47,072 nt of DNA from positions 1 to 47,072 of the forward strand of contig CALALX010000031.1 in assembly GCA_937925635.1 (NCBI GenBank), given 5' to 3'. Shown one piece after another: positions 7,867 through 17,878 of this stretch. This DNA comes from an uncultured Caulobacter sp. (GTDB lineage: Bacteria; Pseudomonadota; Alphaproteobacteria; Caulobacterales; Caulobacteraceae). A program made the position numbers and the translations under genes. The notes under the pieces were generated by a model, which was given only the letters and a program-made list of their open reading frames with translations, ran no database searches and had not been told where the DNA came from. How positions within the stretch are numbered: the first letter of the stretch is position 1; every line of letters starts with the position of its first letter.

Positions 7867-8775
7867 ATGACCTCCGACGGCAAACCCCGGTCTTTTCAGG
7901 CCCTTATCATGAGGTTGAACCAGTATTGGGGCGACCGCGGCTGCCTGATTCTGCAGCCCCATGACGAACAGGTGGGGGCGGGGACGCTTCATCCGGCCAC
8001 GGTGCTGCGCGCGCTCGGCCCCAAGCCGTGGAACGCCGCCTACGTCCAGCCCTCGCGCCGGCCGGGCGACGGCCGCTATGGCGAGAACCCCAACCGGCTG
8101 CAGCACTACTACCAGTACCAGGTGATCCTGAAGCCGAACCCGGCCGACATGCAGGACCTCTATCTGGGCTCTCTCCAGGCTATCGGCCTGGACCTGAAAC
8201 TGCACGACATCCGCTTCGTCGAGGACGACTGGGAGAACCCGACGGTCGGGGCCTGGGGCCTGGGCTGGGAGGTCTGGTGCGACGGCATGGAGGTGTCGCA
8301 GTACACCTACTTCCAGCAGGTCGGCGGCCTGGACGTCTTCCCCGTGGCCGGCGAGCTGACCTACGGCCTCGAGCGGCTGGCGATGTACGTGTTCGGCGTC
8401 GATAACGTCTACGACCTGCCCTACAACGACCCTGACAGCCCGCTGGGCGCGCTGAGCTACGGCGACGTGTTCCTGGACAACGAGCGCCAGCATTCGGAAG
8501 CCAACTTCCACGGCTACGATGTGGCGGTGCTGAAGGGCCAGTTCGAGGATATGGAACGACAGGTCCCGCTGATGCTCGAGCGCAGCTACGACGGCGACCA
8601 TCTTGTGCTGCCCGCCTACGACATGGTGCTGAAGGCCAGCCACCTGTTCAACCTGATGAACGCCCGCGGCGCGATCGCGGTCGCCGAGCGCGCCAGCTAC
8701 ATCGGCCGCATCCGCGACCTCTGCAAACTGTGCGCCCAGGCCTGGGTGGACCAGCAGGGGAGGAATGCGGCGTGA
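7867..8775 (+). CDS. glyQ: Glycyl-tRNA synthetase alpha subunit
   Basis: The 302-residue catalytic subunit of the bacterial heterotetrameric (alpha2beta2) class II glycyl-tRNA synthetase, which charges tRNA-Gly. Diagnostic stretches are SFQALIMRLNQYWGDRGC near the start, GAGTLHPATVLRALGP, YVQPSRRPGDGRYGENPNRL, then GWEVWCDGMEVSQYTYFQQ and YGLERLAMYVFGV, covering the class II motifs. The ATG follows a terminator by 18 bases. The beta subunit gene glyS is normally directly downstream. Here it is displaced by about 745 bases carrying palindromic repeats and a DUF559 gene. Confidence 0.97.
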   Translation: MTSDGKPRSFQALIMRLNQYWGDRGCLILQPHDEQVGAGTLHPATVLRALGPKPWNAAYVQPSRRPGDGRYGENPNRLQHYYQYQVILKPNPADMQDLYLGSLQAIGLDLKLHDIRFVEDDWENPTVGAWGLGWEVWCDGMEVSQYTYFQQVGGLDVFPVAGELTYGLERLAMYVFGVDNVYDLPYNDPDSPLGALSYGDVFLDNERQHSEANFHGYDVAVLKGQFEDMERQVPLMLERSYDGDHLVLPAYDMVLKASHLFNLMNARGAIAVAERASYIGRIRDLCKLCAQAWVDQQGRNAA

Positions 8776-8807
8776 GGGTTTCGGCCGCGGTGGATCACCT
8801 CTCCAAA

Positions 8808-8963
8808 GCCCTCCTCCTCGATGGAGGAGGGTTGGGTGGTGGTGTGACCGCTGCGTTTGGGCTTGCGGCCCCAGTGGGCGCGGACGCCCACCGGCGCCCG
8901 ACCGTCGACGCTCCGCTTGCACCACCATCCCCGACCCTTCCTCCATTGAGGAGGAAGGGAGAG
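8808..8963. mobile_element. Palindromic element copy A (non-coding, MITE-like)
   Basis: The left arm has hairpin CCCTCCTCC-TCGAT-GGAGGAGGG, then TTGGGTGGTGGTGTG. After about 75 bases of GC-rich loop the right arm reads CACCACCATCCCCGACC, then hairpin CCCTTCCTCC-ATTGA-GGAGGAAGGG and a GAGAG end. The outer arms are imperfect reverse complements of each other. The left arm is identical over about 40 bases to that of copy C (11731), and the right arm is almost identical to those of copies B and C. It lies just after glyQ. Confidence 0.75.
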
Positions 8964-8968
8964 CGCCA

Positions 8969-9514
8969 AGCCCTTCCCCTCGATGGGGAAGGGTTGGGAT
9001 GGGGTGCGTCCGCTGCGACTGACGTGAGCGCGCCGTACGGCCCAGGCGTTCAATCTCCCTCGTCGCCGTTCGATCACGATCGCCACGCTCCGGGCGCCGC
9101 CAAGCGCGCGCGTCGCCTTCGCAAGGCGATGCCGGTCAGCGAGAAGAAATTGTGGGAGGCTCTCAGGAAGCTGGGACTCGGCATCCGGCGGCAGGCTCCG
9201 ATCGGGCGATACATCGTCGACTTCGCCCATCACGGCGCGTCACTGGTGATCGAGGTCGACGGCCGTAGGCATGACCTGGCTGAGGCGCAATTGAGCGATG
9301 CCGAGCGCGACGCCTGGCTTGAGTCTCAGGGCTATCGCGTGATCCGCATCCGCGACGACCTCGCCTACGGTCGGCCGTTCGCCGTCGCCGAGCGGATCGG
9401 CCAGATCATTCTCGCTCGCACCGGGAAGAGGGCGGCGCCCACCAGTGCTTCGCCTTCCATGCCAGCGGATACACCACCATCCCCGACCCTTCCTCCATTG
9501 AGGAGGAAGGGAGA
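8969..9514. mobile_element. Palindromic element copy B, enclosing a DUF559 gene
   Basis: The left arm has hairpin CCCTTCCCC-TCGAT-GGGGAAGGG, then TTGGGATGGGGTG (about 8970-9006). The right arm (about 9471-9514) is ACACCACCATCCCCGACCC, then hairpin CCTTCCTCC-ATTGA-GGAGGAAGG. The DUF559 reading frame lies between the arms and runs out through the right arm. Copies A and C have the same arms but only a short loop. That B is the autonomous form and A and C are derivatives is inference from this arrangement. Confidence 0.6.
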
Positions 9515-9518
9515 GTAA
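9024..9518 (+). CDS. DUF559 (Vsr/PD-(D/E)xK-like) endonuclease-domain protein
   Basis: Proposed 164-residue protein from a GTG at 9024. The DUF559 domain covers about residues 27-130: ARRLRKAMPVSEKKLWEALR, IRRQAPIGRYIVDFAHHG, LVIEVDGRRHDLAEAQ, then WLESQGYRVIRIRDDLA. Asp66 and the Glu77-x-Asp79 pair are the expected nuclease-fold acidic residues. The start is uncertain: the frame is open far upstream, through the repeats into glyQ, and no strong Shine-Dalgarno is seen. The last 15 or so residues are translated repeat arm, with TAA one base beyond GAGAG. It sits between glyQ and glyS, two bases before the glyS ATG. DUF559 is usually described as of unknown function with a restriction-endonuclease-like fold. 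A role in moving the flanking repeats is inference. Confidence 0.75.
   Translation: MSAPYGPGVQSPSSPFDHDRHAPGAAKRARRLRKAMPVSEKKLWEALRKLGLGIRRQAPIGRYIVDFAHHGASLVIEVDGRRHDLAEAQLSDAERDAWLESQGYRVIRIRDDLAYGRPFAVAERIGQIILARTGKRAAPTSASPSMPADTPPSPTLPPLRRKGE
9500..9514 (+). promoter_or_regulatory. Shine-Dalgarno of glyS lying inside the repeat arm
   Basis: GAGGAGGAAGGGAGAG ends six bases before the glyS ATG (9521) and is the right half of the copy B terminal hairpin. The AGGAGG core is a near-perfect ribosome-binding site. When the hairpin folds, this sequence pairs with CCTTCCTCC and would be masked. Confidence 0.6.
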
Positions 9519-9520
9519 CG

Positions 9521-11722
9521 ATGCCCCAGCTTCTGCTCGAACTGTTCTCCGAGGAAATCCCCGCCCGCATGCAGGCGCAGGCGGCGCGCGATCTCGAACG
9601 CATGGCGCGTGACGGCCTGGGCAAGGCCGGCCTGATCTCCGAGGGGCTGAAGGCTTTCGCCGGTCCGCGCCGGCTGACGCTGGTGGTCGAGGGGCTGCCC
9701 GTGGCGCAGCCCGACGTGCATGAGGAGCTCAAGGGTCCCAAGGCCAATGCGCCCGAACAGGCGCTGGAAGGTTTCCTGCGCAAGACGGGACTGACCCGCG
9801 AGCAGCTGGTCGAGAAGGACGGCGTGCTGTTCGCCCACGTCCACAAGGCCGGCCGCCCGACGAGCGAGATCATCGCCGAGCTGGTCGAGCAGATCGTGCG
9901 CGGCTTCCCCTGGCCCAAGTCGATGACCTGGGGCCACGGCAAGCTGCGCTGGGTGCGGCCGCTGAAGCGGATCCTCTGCGTGTTCAACCGCGAGGTCGTG
10001 CCGCTGACCATCGACGGCATCGTCGCCGGCGACCTGTCCGAAGGCCACCGCTTCATGGCTGAGACGCGGGTGTTCCGCGCCCGCGACTTCGACGAGTATC
10101 ACGAGGCGCTGGCCGGCCACTTCGTCGTGCTCGACGTCGAGGAGCGCAAGCAGCGGATCCTCGAGGGCGCCCGCACCCTGTGCTTCGCGCGCGGGCTGGA
10201 GCTGGTCGAGGACGAAGGCCTGCTGGACGAGGTCGCCGGCCTGGCCGAATGGCCGACGCCGATCCTGGGCGACATGGACCCGGCCTTCCTGGACCTGCCG
10301 CCCGAGGTGATCCGCACCTCGATGCGCACGCACCAGAAGTATTTCGCCGTCCGCAAGCCGGGCGAGGCGGGGCTGGCGCCGCACTTCCTGGTCGTGGCCA
10401 ACAACGTCGCCCCGGACGGCGGGCTGGAGATCGCCCGCGGCAACGCCAAGGTGCTGTCCTCGCGCCTGTCGGACGCCCGCTTCTTCTGGGCCGAGGACGT
10501 CAAGGACGTCAAGGACGGCTTCGAGCCCTGGCTGAAGAAGCTGGAGGGCGTGACCTTCCACGCCAAGCTCGGGACCATGGCCGAGCGCGTCGAACGCATC
10601 GTCGCCCTGGCCCGCGAGATCGCCCCGCTGGTCGGCGCCGAGCCGGACAGGGCGGCCGAGGCCGCGCGCCTCGCCAAGGCCGACCTCGCCAGCCAGATGG
10701 TCGGCGAGTTCCCCGAGCTGCAGGGGATCATGGGCGGGTATTACGCGCGCAACCTCATTGCGTCCTTCGACACGCCGACTTCGTCGGCTGCTCAGGATGA
10801 CGTGGGAGGTGAGGCCCAAAAGTCCAGTCATCCTGAGCAGGCGCGCAGCGCCGTGTCGAAGGACGCAGTGACTCTCGACGCCGAGATCGCCGACGCCATC
10901 CGCGACCACTACCGGCCGCAGGGCCCCGGCGACGCCGTCCCGACCGCGCCGCTGAGCGTGGCCGTGGCGCTGGCCGACAAGCTGGACATGTTTGCTGGCT
11001 TCTGGGGGATCAATGAGAAGCCTACGGGTTCGAAGGATCCCTTCGCGCTTCGTCGTGCCGCGCTAGGTTTCATCCGTCTGGTTCTCGAGAACGACGTCAG
11101 GTTGCGGCTCAGAGCCTTTGGCAATCAGGTCATCGACCTGCGCCGGAAGCTCGGCGACGGGTTCGGCGACCCAATGTTCGTGCGGCAGTTTGCAGCGGAG
11201 AACGTGGAGTCATTTCTCGACTTCCTCGCGGATCGCCTGAAAGTCCTCCTCCGCGACCAAGGCAAGCGCGGCGACCTCGTCGATGCCGTGTTCGCGCTCG
11301 GCGACGACGACCTCGTGCGGATCGTGGCGCGGGTCGAAGCTCTCACCACCTTCCTCGCGACCGAGGACGGCACCAACCTGCTGCAGGGCTACAAGCGGGC
11401 CGCCAACATCCTCAAGGCCGAGGAGAAGAAGGGGCCGCTACCGACCGGTGAGCCCTCGCGCGTGGCCGAGCCGGCGGAGGAGGGCGCTCTGTTTGACGCG
11501 CTCGCCGCCCTTGGGCCCAAGCTGGACGCGGCGCTCGCCGTCGAGGACTTCACCGGCGCCATGACGGCGCTGGCGGCCCTGCGCGCGCCGGTCGACGCCT
11601 TCTTCGACAAGGTGCTGGTCAACAGCGACGTTCCGGCGGAACGCGACAACCGCCTGCGGCTTCTGCAACAGGTTCAGAGCGCGATGGGCCGCGTGGCGGA
11701 CTTCTCGCTGGTGACGGGGTAG
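9521..11722 (+). CDS. glyS: Glycyl-tRNA synthetase beta subunit
   Basis: The 733-residue non-catalytic beta subunit, partner of GlyQ, needed for tRNA-Gly binding. Family features are the start MPQLLLELFSEEIPARM, FPKSMTWGHG-type sequence (FPWPKSMTWGHGKLRWVRPL), VIRTSMRTHQKYFAV, LSSRLSDARFFWAEDV and, later, GINEKPTGSKDPFALRRAAL. The C-terminal part is the anticodon-binding-like region. Residues about 414-448 are a 35-codon in-frame palindromic repeat insertion between YYARN and LDAEIADAI; this largely explains why the protein is longer than usual. Codons around 11000-11280 are less GC-biased than their surroundings. Its ribosome-binding site comes from an upstream repeat arm. Confidence 0.95.
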   Translation: MPQLLLELFSEEIPARMQAQAARDLERMARDGLGKAGLISEGLKAFAGPRRLTLVVEGLPVAQPDVHEELKGPKANAPEQALEGFLRKTGLTREQLVEKDGVLFAHVHKAGRPTSEIIAELVEQIVRGFPWPKSMTWGHGKLRWVRPLKRILCVFNREVVPLTIDGIVAGDLSEGHRFMAETRVFRARDFDEYHEALAGHFVVLDVEERKQRILEGARTLCFARGLELVEDEGLLDEVAGLAEWPTPILGDMDPAFLDLPPEVIRTSMRTHQKYFAVRKPGEAGLAPHFLVVANNVAPDGGLEIARGNAKVLSSRLSDARFFWAEDVKDVKDGFEPWLKKLEGVTFHAKLGTMAERVERIVALAREIAPLVGAEPDRAAEAARLAKADLASQMVGEFPELQGIMGGYYARNLIASFDTPTSSAAQDDVGGEAQKSSHPEQARSAVSKDAVTLDAEIADAIRDHYRPQGPGDAVPTAPLSVAVALADKLDMFAGFWGINEKPTGSKDPFALRRAALGFIRLVLENDVRLRLRAFGNQVIDLRRKLGDGFGDPMFVRQFAAENVESFLDFLADRLKVLLRDQGKRGDLVDAVFALGDDDLVRIVARVEALTTFLATEDGTNLLQGYKRAANILKAEEKKGPLPTGEPSRVAEPAEEGALFDALAALGPKLDAALAVEDFTGAMTALAALRAPVDAFFDKVLVNSDVPAERDNRLRLLQQVQSAMGRVADFSLVTG
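10761..10865. repeat. In-frame palindromic repeat inside glyS
   Basis: The ends CGTCCTTCGACAC and GTGTCGAAGGACG are perfect 13-base inverted repeats. Inside, GCTCAGGATGAC and GTCATCCTGAGC form a second perfect pair, and GCCGA-cttcg-TCGGC and GGCGC-gca-GCGCC form small side hairpins, giving a cloverleaf. The element is 105 bases, exactly 35 codons, with no stop in the glyS frame. The TCATCCTGAGC / GTCGAAGGACG pairing is a widespread intergenic palindrome type in alphaproteobacteria; finding it inside an essential gene is uncommon. Confidence 0.75.
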
Positions 11723-11730
11723 CGAACGAA

Positions 11731-11882
11731 AGCCCTCCTCCTCGATGGAGGAGGGTTGGGTGGTGGTGTGTGCAGTGCGTTTTAGGGAAGGGTTCAAGAG
11801 GCTCGGCGCCTCTAGCGCTCTCCCGCAACCCCAGTGGCCACACCACCATCCCCGGCCCTTCCTCCATTGAGGAGGAAGGGAG
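11731..11882. mobile_element. Palindromic element copy C (non-coding, MITE-like)
   Basis: Left arm CCCTCCTCC-TCGAT-GGAGGAGGG then TTGGGTGGTGGTGTG, identical to copy A. About 70 bases of loop follow, sharing GCGTTT and CCCAGTGG with copy A, then right arm CACCACCATCCCCGGCCC with hairpin CCTTCCTCC-ATTGA-GGAGGAAGG. It begins eight bases after the glyS stop and fills most of the gap before ppdK. Confidence 0.75.
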
Positions 11883-11889
11883 AATGGAC

Positions 11890-11922
11890 GGGCCCTTTCT
11901 CCATTGAGGAGGAAGGGAGAAG
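11890..11922. repeat. Solo right arm of the palindromic element (copy D)
   Basis: GGGCCCTTTCTCCATTGAGG and the following AGGAAGGGAGAAG repeat the right terminal hairpin of copy C ten bases downstream with one or two changes. It looks like an arm duplicated or left behind without its partner. It lies 30 bases before the ppdK start. Confidence 0.6.
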
Positions 11923-11951
11923 AACTGAGTGGAACTGAGGACGGACTGCTT

Positions 11952-14639
<2,688 letters not shown>

Positions 14640-14686
14640 GGCGCAAGCCCTGTCGCCACGCCGGATCAAGCGGGCCTGAACTTCAG

Positions 14687-14733
14687 AAAAAAAAGGGCGG
14701 CGCGCCCCGGGCTGCTGATCCCGGAGCGCGCCC
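14687..14733 (-). terminator. Strong intrinsic terminator on the minus strand with no obvious gene
   Basis: Read on the minus strand, GGGCGCGCTCCGGG pairs with CCCGGGGCGCGCCGCCC (small bulge) across ATCAGCAG and is followed by eight Ts. It points away from ppdK's direction. The only reading frame upstream on the minus strand is antisense to a GNAT gene, so it probably ends a small RNA. On the plus strand the same hairpin lacks a T-run but could still block ppdK read-through. Confidence 0.7.
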
Positions 14734-14930
14734 GGTCAGGCGCCTTGGAGGCGGCGACGGACCGAAGGGAACCGAGAGGCCTCGGTACGCTCGCTTCGCT
14801 GGAGCGCCGGAGGTCTTCGGGGGGACCGGCCGGCGCACGCCCCGCGAAGCGGCGCGGGTCCTTGCTACCTGTCCCGACAGCCGTCCGCCGTGATCGCCGT
14901 CACGCTCCCCGCGGACTCTTCCACCCTCGG
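14734..14930 (-). ncRNA. Candidate small RNA on the minus strand (unidentified)
   Basis: This roughly 200-base stretch between ppdK and a GNAT gene has no plausible protein. On the minus strand it contains several short hairpins (CCGAG-gcct-CTCGG, CCGCG-ccgctt-CGCGG, GCTCCAGCG-aag-CGAGC) and leads straight into the orphan terminator at 14687-14733. I could not match it to a known RNA (not tmRNA, 6S, SRP or RNase P as I know them), and I see no clear promoter. The 5' end is a guess. Confidence 0.3.
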
Positions 14931-14954
14931 GTCGGATGGGAGAGGATCGCGGCC

Positions 14955-15515
14955 ATGAGCTTCGCCCTTGTCACCCCGACCCGCGAACACCTGCCCGGCT
15001 ACCTCGACGCCCTCGCGCGCGGCTGGTCGCCGGACACTGTCGACGGCGAGGCGACGCGGCGGGCGCAGCTGGACCGGATCGCCGCCGATCCGGACGCCTT
15101 CATCGCCGCGCTGGACGATCCCGAGGGCCGGGCTGGAGACGTGCGGCTGCCGGACGGATCCCTGGTCCAGCGCCTGCCGGGCTTCCATCGCTGGCTCTGG
15201 GACGACGGCTTCTGCGGCGCGATCAACTTCCGCTGGGCCAAGGGAACCGAGGCGCTGCCGCCCCACTGCCTGGGTCACGTCGGCTACGCCGTCGTGCCGT
15301 GGCGGCGCGGGGAGGGACACGCCACCGCGGCGCTGGGCGCCCTGCTGCCTCTGGCGGCCGAGCAGGGCCTGCGCTGGATCGACCTGACCACCGACCCCGA
15401 CAATGTCGCCTCTCACCGGGTGATCGTCGCCAACGGCGGACGGCTGGTCGAGCGCTTCACCAAGCCGGCGGCCTATGGCGGGGCGGAGGGGCTTCTGTGG
15501 CGGATCGTCTTCTAG
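14955..15515 (+). CDS. GNAT-family N-acetyltransferase
   Basis: A 186-residue protein starting MSFALVTPTREHLPGYLDAL. The acetyl-CoA-binding region is GHVGYAVVPWRRGEGHATAA (the R/Q-x-x-G-x-G/A motif as RRGEGHAT), followed by DLTTDPDNVASHRVIVANGG, the usual GNAT motif B. The substrate is not evident. GGGAGAGGA is positioned before the ATG at 14955; the open frame extending upstream is not supported. The 3' end overlaps the convergent VIT-family gene by four bases. Confidence 0.85.
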   Translation: MSFALVTPTREHLPGYLDALARGWSPDTVDGEATRRAQLDRIAADPDAFIAALDDPEGRAGDVRLPDGSLVQRLPGFHRWLWDDGFCGAINFRWAKGTEALPPHCLGHVGYAVVPWRRGEGHATAALGALLPLAAEQGLRWIDLTTDPDNVASHRVIVANGGRLVERFTKPAAYGGAEGLLWRIVF

Positions 15516-16213
15516 ACCACCGCGCCGAACAGCACGCCGACGCCGGCGGTGACCGCCATGGCCAGGGCGCCCCAGAAGGTCACGCGGACGGTCGCCTTGA
15601 CCATGTCCGCGCCGCCGGCTTTGGCGCCGATCGCGCCGAGGACGGCGAGGAAGGCCAGCGAGGCCAAGGCCACGGCCGGTCCGACCCAGGCCATCGGGCT
15701 GAGCGCCAGGACCAGCATCGGCGCCGCCGCGCCGGCGGCGAAGGTGATCGCCGAGGTCAGCGCCGCCTGAACCGGCCGCGCGGCGGTCATGTCGGAGATG
15801 CCGAGCTCGTCCCGGGCATGGGCGCCCAGCGCGTCGCGCTGGGTCAGCTGGGCCGCCACCTGACGCGCCAGGGCTTCATCGAGGCCGCGCGAGACGTAGA
15901 TGCCGGTCAGCTCCTCGAGTTCGGCCTCGGGCTGGTCGGCCAGCTCGCGCGTCTCGCGGGCGATGTCGGCCCGTTCGGTGTCCGACTGCGAGCTGACGGA
16001 CACGTACTCCCCGGCCGCCATCGACATCGCGCCCGCGGCCAGGGCGGCCATGCCCGCGACGATCGCTTCGCTCTTGCCTGAAGAGGCCGCGGCGACGCCC
16101 AGCACCCGGCTGGCCGTCGAGACGATGCCGTCGTTGGCCCCGAGCACGGCGGCTCGGAGCCAGCCGACGCGGGACACGAGATGGGCCTCGCGATGGGTGA
16201 TGAAGCGGGCCAT
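15512..16213 (-). CDS. VIT1/CCC1-family transporter
   Basis: A 233-residue membrane protein. The start HREAHLVSRVGWLRAAVLGA and NDGIVSTASRVLGVAAASS is the hallmark of the VIT family (vacuolar iron transporter/CCC1), followed by AGAMSMAAGEYVSVSSQSD. Acidic cytosolic residues in the middle (ERADIARETRELADQPEAE) match the metal-binding helical region of the family, and three more hydrophobic segments lie in the C-terminal half. Likely transports Fe2+ and/or Mn2+ out of the cytosol. No ferritin-like domain is fused. It is convergent with the GNAT gene. Confidence 0.9.
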   Translation of the reverse strand: MARFITHREAHLVSRVGWLRAAVLGANDGIVSTASRVLGVAAASSGKSEAIVAGMAALAAGAMSMAAGEYVSVSSQSDTERADIARETRELADQPEAELEELTGIYVSRGLDEALARQVAAQLTQRDALGAHARDELGISDMTAARPVQAALTSAITFAAGAAAPMLVLALSPMAWVGPAVALASLAFLAVLGAIGAKAGGADMVKATVRVTFWGALAMAVTAGVGVLFGAVV

Positions 16214-16282
16214 GTCGATCCTCCGTGACGCGCCGACTGTCGCGTCAACGGGTCGCCTGGTCCTTGCGCTCCGTCAAAAGTG

Positions 16283-17707
16283 TCAGGCCCGACGCAGCAT
16301 GGCCACGGCGTTCAGCGCGAAGTCGACGTCCTCGGGCGTGTTGCGGATGCTGGGCGTCAGGCGGACGTGCCGGGTGGCGTAGGGCGCGGCCGACCCTATG
16401 ACCCGCTGGTTGCGCAGCCGGCGCACGACGCCGTCCGCCGACAGCCCCGTGACGTCGAAGCTGACGATGCCGGCCGACAGGCGCGGATCGACCGGCGTCC
16501 GCAGGACCACGCCCGGAATCTGGCGCAGACCATATTTGAGGCGCGAGGCCAGTTCGTGGGTGCGAGCCTGGACATGGGCCTTGCCGATCCACTGGTGGAA
16601 GCCGAACGCCTCGCTCAGGGCCCAGACGTGCTCGAAGGCCTTGAAGCCGCCCGGCGTCATCCGGGCGCCGGTGGTCGGACCCGGGTCGTAGCCGCCCAGC
16701 CAGGCGCCGTAGGCATTGGGGGCCAGGAAGCTCGGCACGGTCGGCGTCACGCGCGACCAGCCGTAGTCGGTGCCCAGGATCACGCCCGTGCCGCGCGGGC
16801 CGAACAGCCACTTGTGGCAGCCGGCCATCAGGAAGTCGCAGCCGAGGTCGGCCAGGGTGGTGTTTTCGACCCCGAAGCCATGCACGCCGTCGACGCACAG
16901 CAGCACCCGGTCCCGCTCATGGCGCAGGGCGTTGATCGGCGCCAGGGCCGCCGCGATCTCCCGGATCGGCAACTTCATGCCGGTGGAGGAATGCACCCAG
17001 GTCAGGGCCAGGACGCGCGTCTCGGGTCGGATATTGTAGACGATGCGGCTGACGATCTGTTCGACCGTCGCCGTCGCGGCCTGGTCGTAGAGGCTGATCT
17101 TGCGCACCGTCCCCCCGCCTTTCAGCGCCGCCAGCCGCAAGGACTCGTGCGTGACGTAGTAGTCGTGGACGGTGGTCAGGACCTCCTGGCCGTAGCGCAG
17201 GCCGAGGCCGGCATAGACCAGGGCCACGGCGCTGGTTGTGCATTCGGTCAGGGCGACGTTGTCGGCCTTGATCCCGAAATAGGCGCCGGCGGCGGCGCGC
17301 GCCGCGTTCTGCAGCGGGCGGTTGCGGGCTTCGAGATAGATGACCGGCGAGCGGTCGAGGCCGTCGCGGTGGCGGGCGATGGCGTCGCGGACGATCCGCG
17401 GATTGGACGCAAACAGCATGGCCGACAGGTCCACCTGGCTCCAGTCCAGCGCCCATTGAGCCCGCACGCGCGCCCAGTCCGGCCCGCCGGCCGGCGCCGA
17501 CGGCGGCTGGAGGGGCGGTTCGGCGCCCGGGTCGCCGGGGTGGAAGTCGGGATCCTCCGGCGGAGGCGGCGTATCGGGGGCGGAGGGACCTGTCTCCTGC
17601 GCGCGCGCGGCCTCGCTCAGGGCCGCGACGCCCAGCGCCAGTCCCGTTCCCGTCAGCAAGCGTCGACGGCTGACCCGCGCGCGCTCTTCGGCGTTGTCGT
17701 CCGTCAT
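16283..17707 (-). CDS. Tat-exported class V aminotransferase-fold protein
   Basis: A 474-residue PLP-dependent protein of the isopenicillin-N-epimerase/cysteine-desulfurase-like class V group. The N-terminus has a twin-arginine signal (VSRRRLLTGTGLALGVAALS, cleavage near ARA|Q), then a Pro-rich linker of about 45 residues and the catalytic domain. Visible PLP-site motifs are NVALTECTTSAVALVYAGLG, the aspartate motif LLCVDGVHGFGVENT and the Schiff-base lysine in FLMAGCHKWLFGPRGTGV. Tat export implies that it folds with its cofactor in the cytosol and acts in the periplasm. The reaction is unknown; lyase, epimerase or desulfurase chemistry are all possible. No obvious operon partner. Confidence 0.85.
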   Translation of the reverse strand: MTDDNAEERARVSRRRLLTGTGLALGVAALSEAARAQETGPSAPDTPPPPEDPDFHPGDPGAEPPLQPPSAPAGGPDWARVRAQWALDWSQVDLSAMLFASNPRIVRDAIARHRDGLDRSPVIYLEARNRPLQNAARAAAGAYFGIKADNVALTECTTSAVALVYAGLGLRYGQEVLTTVHDYYVTHESLRLAALKGGGTVRKISLYDQAATATVEQIVSRIVYNIRPETRVLALTWVHSSTGMKLPIREIAAALAPINALRHERDRVLLCVDGVHGFGVENTTLADLGCDFLMAGCHKWLFGPRGTGVILGTDYGWSRVTPTVPSFLAPNAYGAWLGGYDPGPTTGARMTPGGFKAFEHVWALSEAFGFHQWIGKAHVQARTHELASRLKYGLRQIPGVVLRTPVDPRLSAGIVSFDVTGLSADGVVRRLRNQRVIGSAAPYATRHVRLTPSIRNTPEDVDFALNAVAMLRRA

Positions 17708-17878
17708 GCCCCGTCCCGTGCCTGGCGATCATTGTTCACATTCCCGGGGGGACGCGACATCCCGCTTCGTGCCTGACGGGAAAATCGAGCGGGCGATCGA
17801 CGATCCTGACGGCGATTTCACCTGACAGGGGAGGCGACGCGTGGCCTCCTGACGGGCGTTGCAGGGGAGGGGAAGGCC

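Noticed and set aside
8730..9023. N-terminal extension of the DUF559 gene back into glyQ
   Set aside because: The frame is open, but the extra residues are translated glyQ 3' end and repeat arms; the DUF559 homology begins only near residue 27 of the shorter form.
8808..9514. CRISPR-like array
   Set aside because: The repeats are few, inverted instead of direct, and not regularly spaced.
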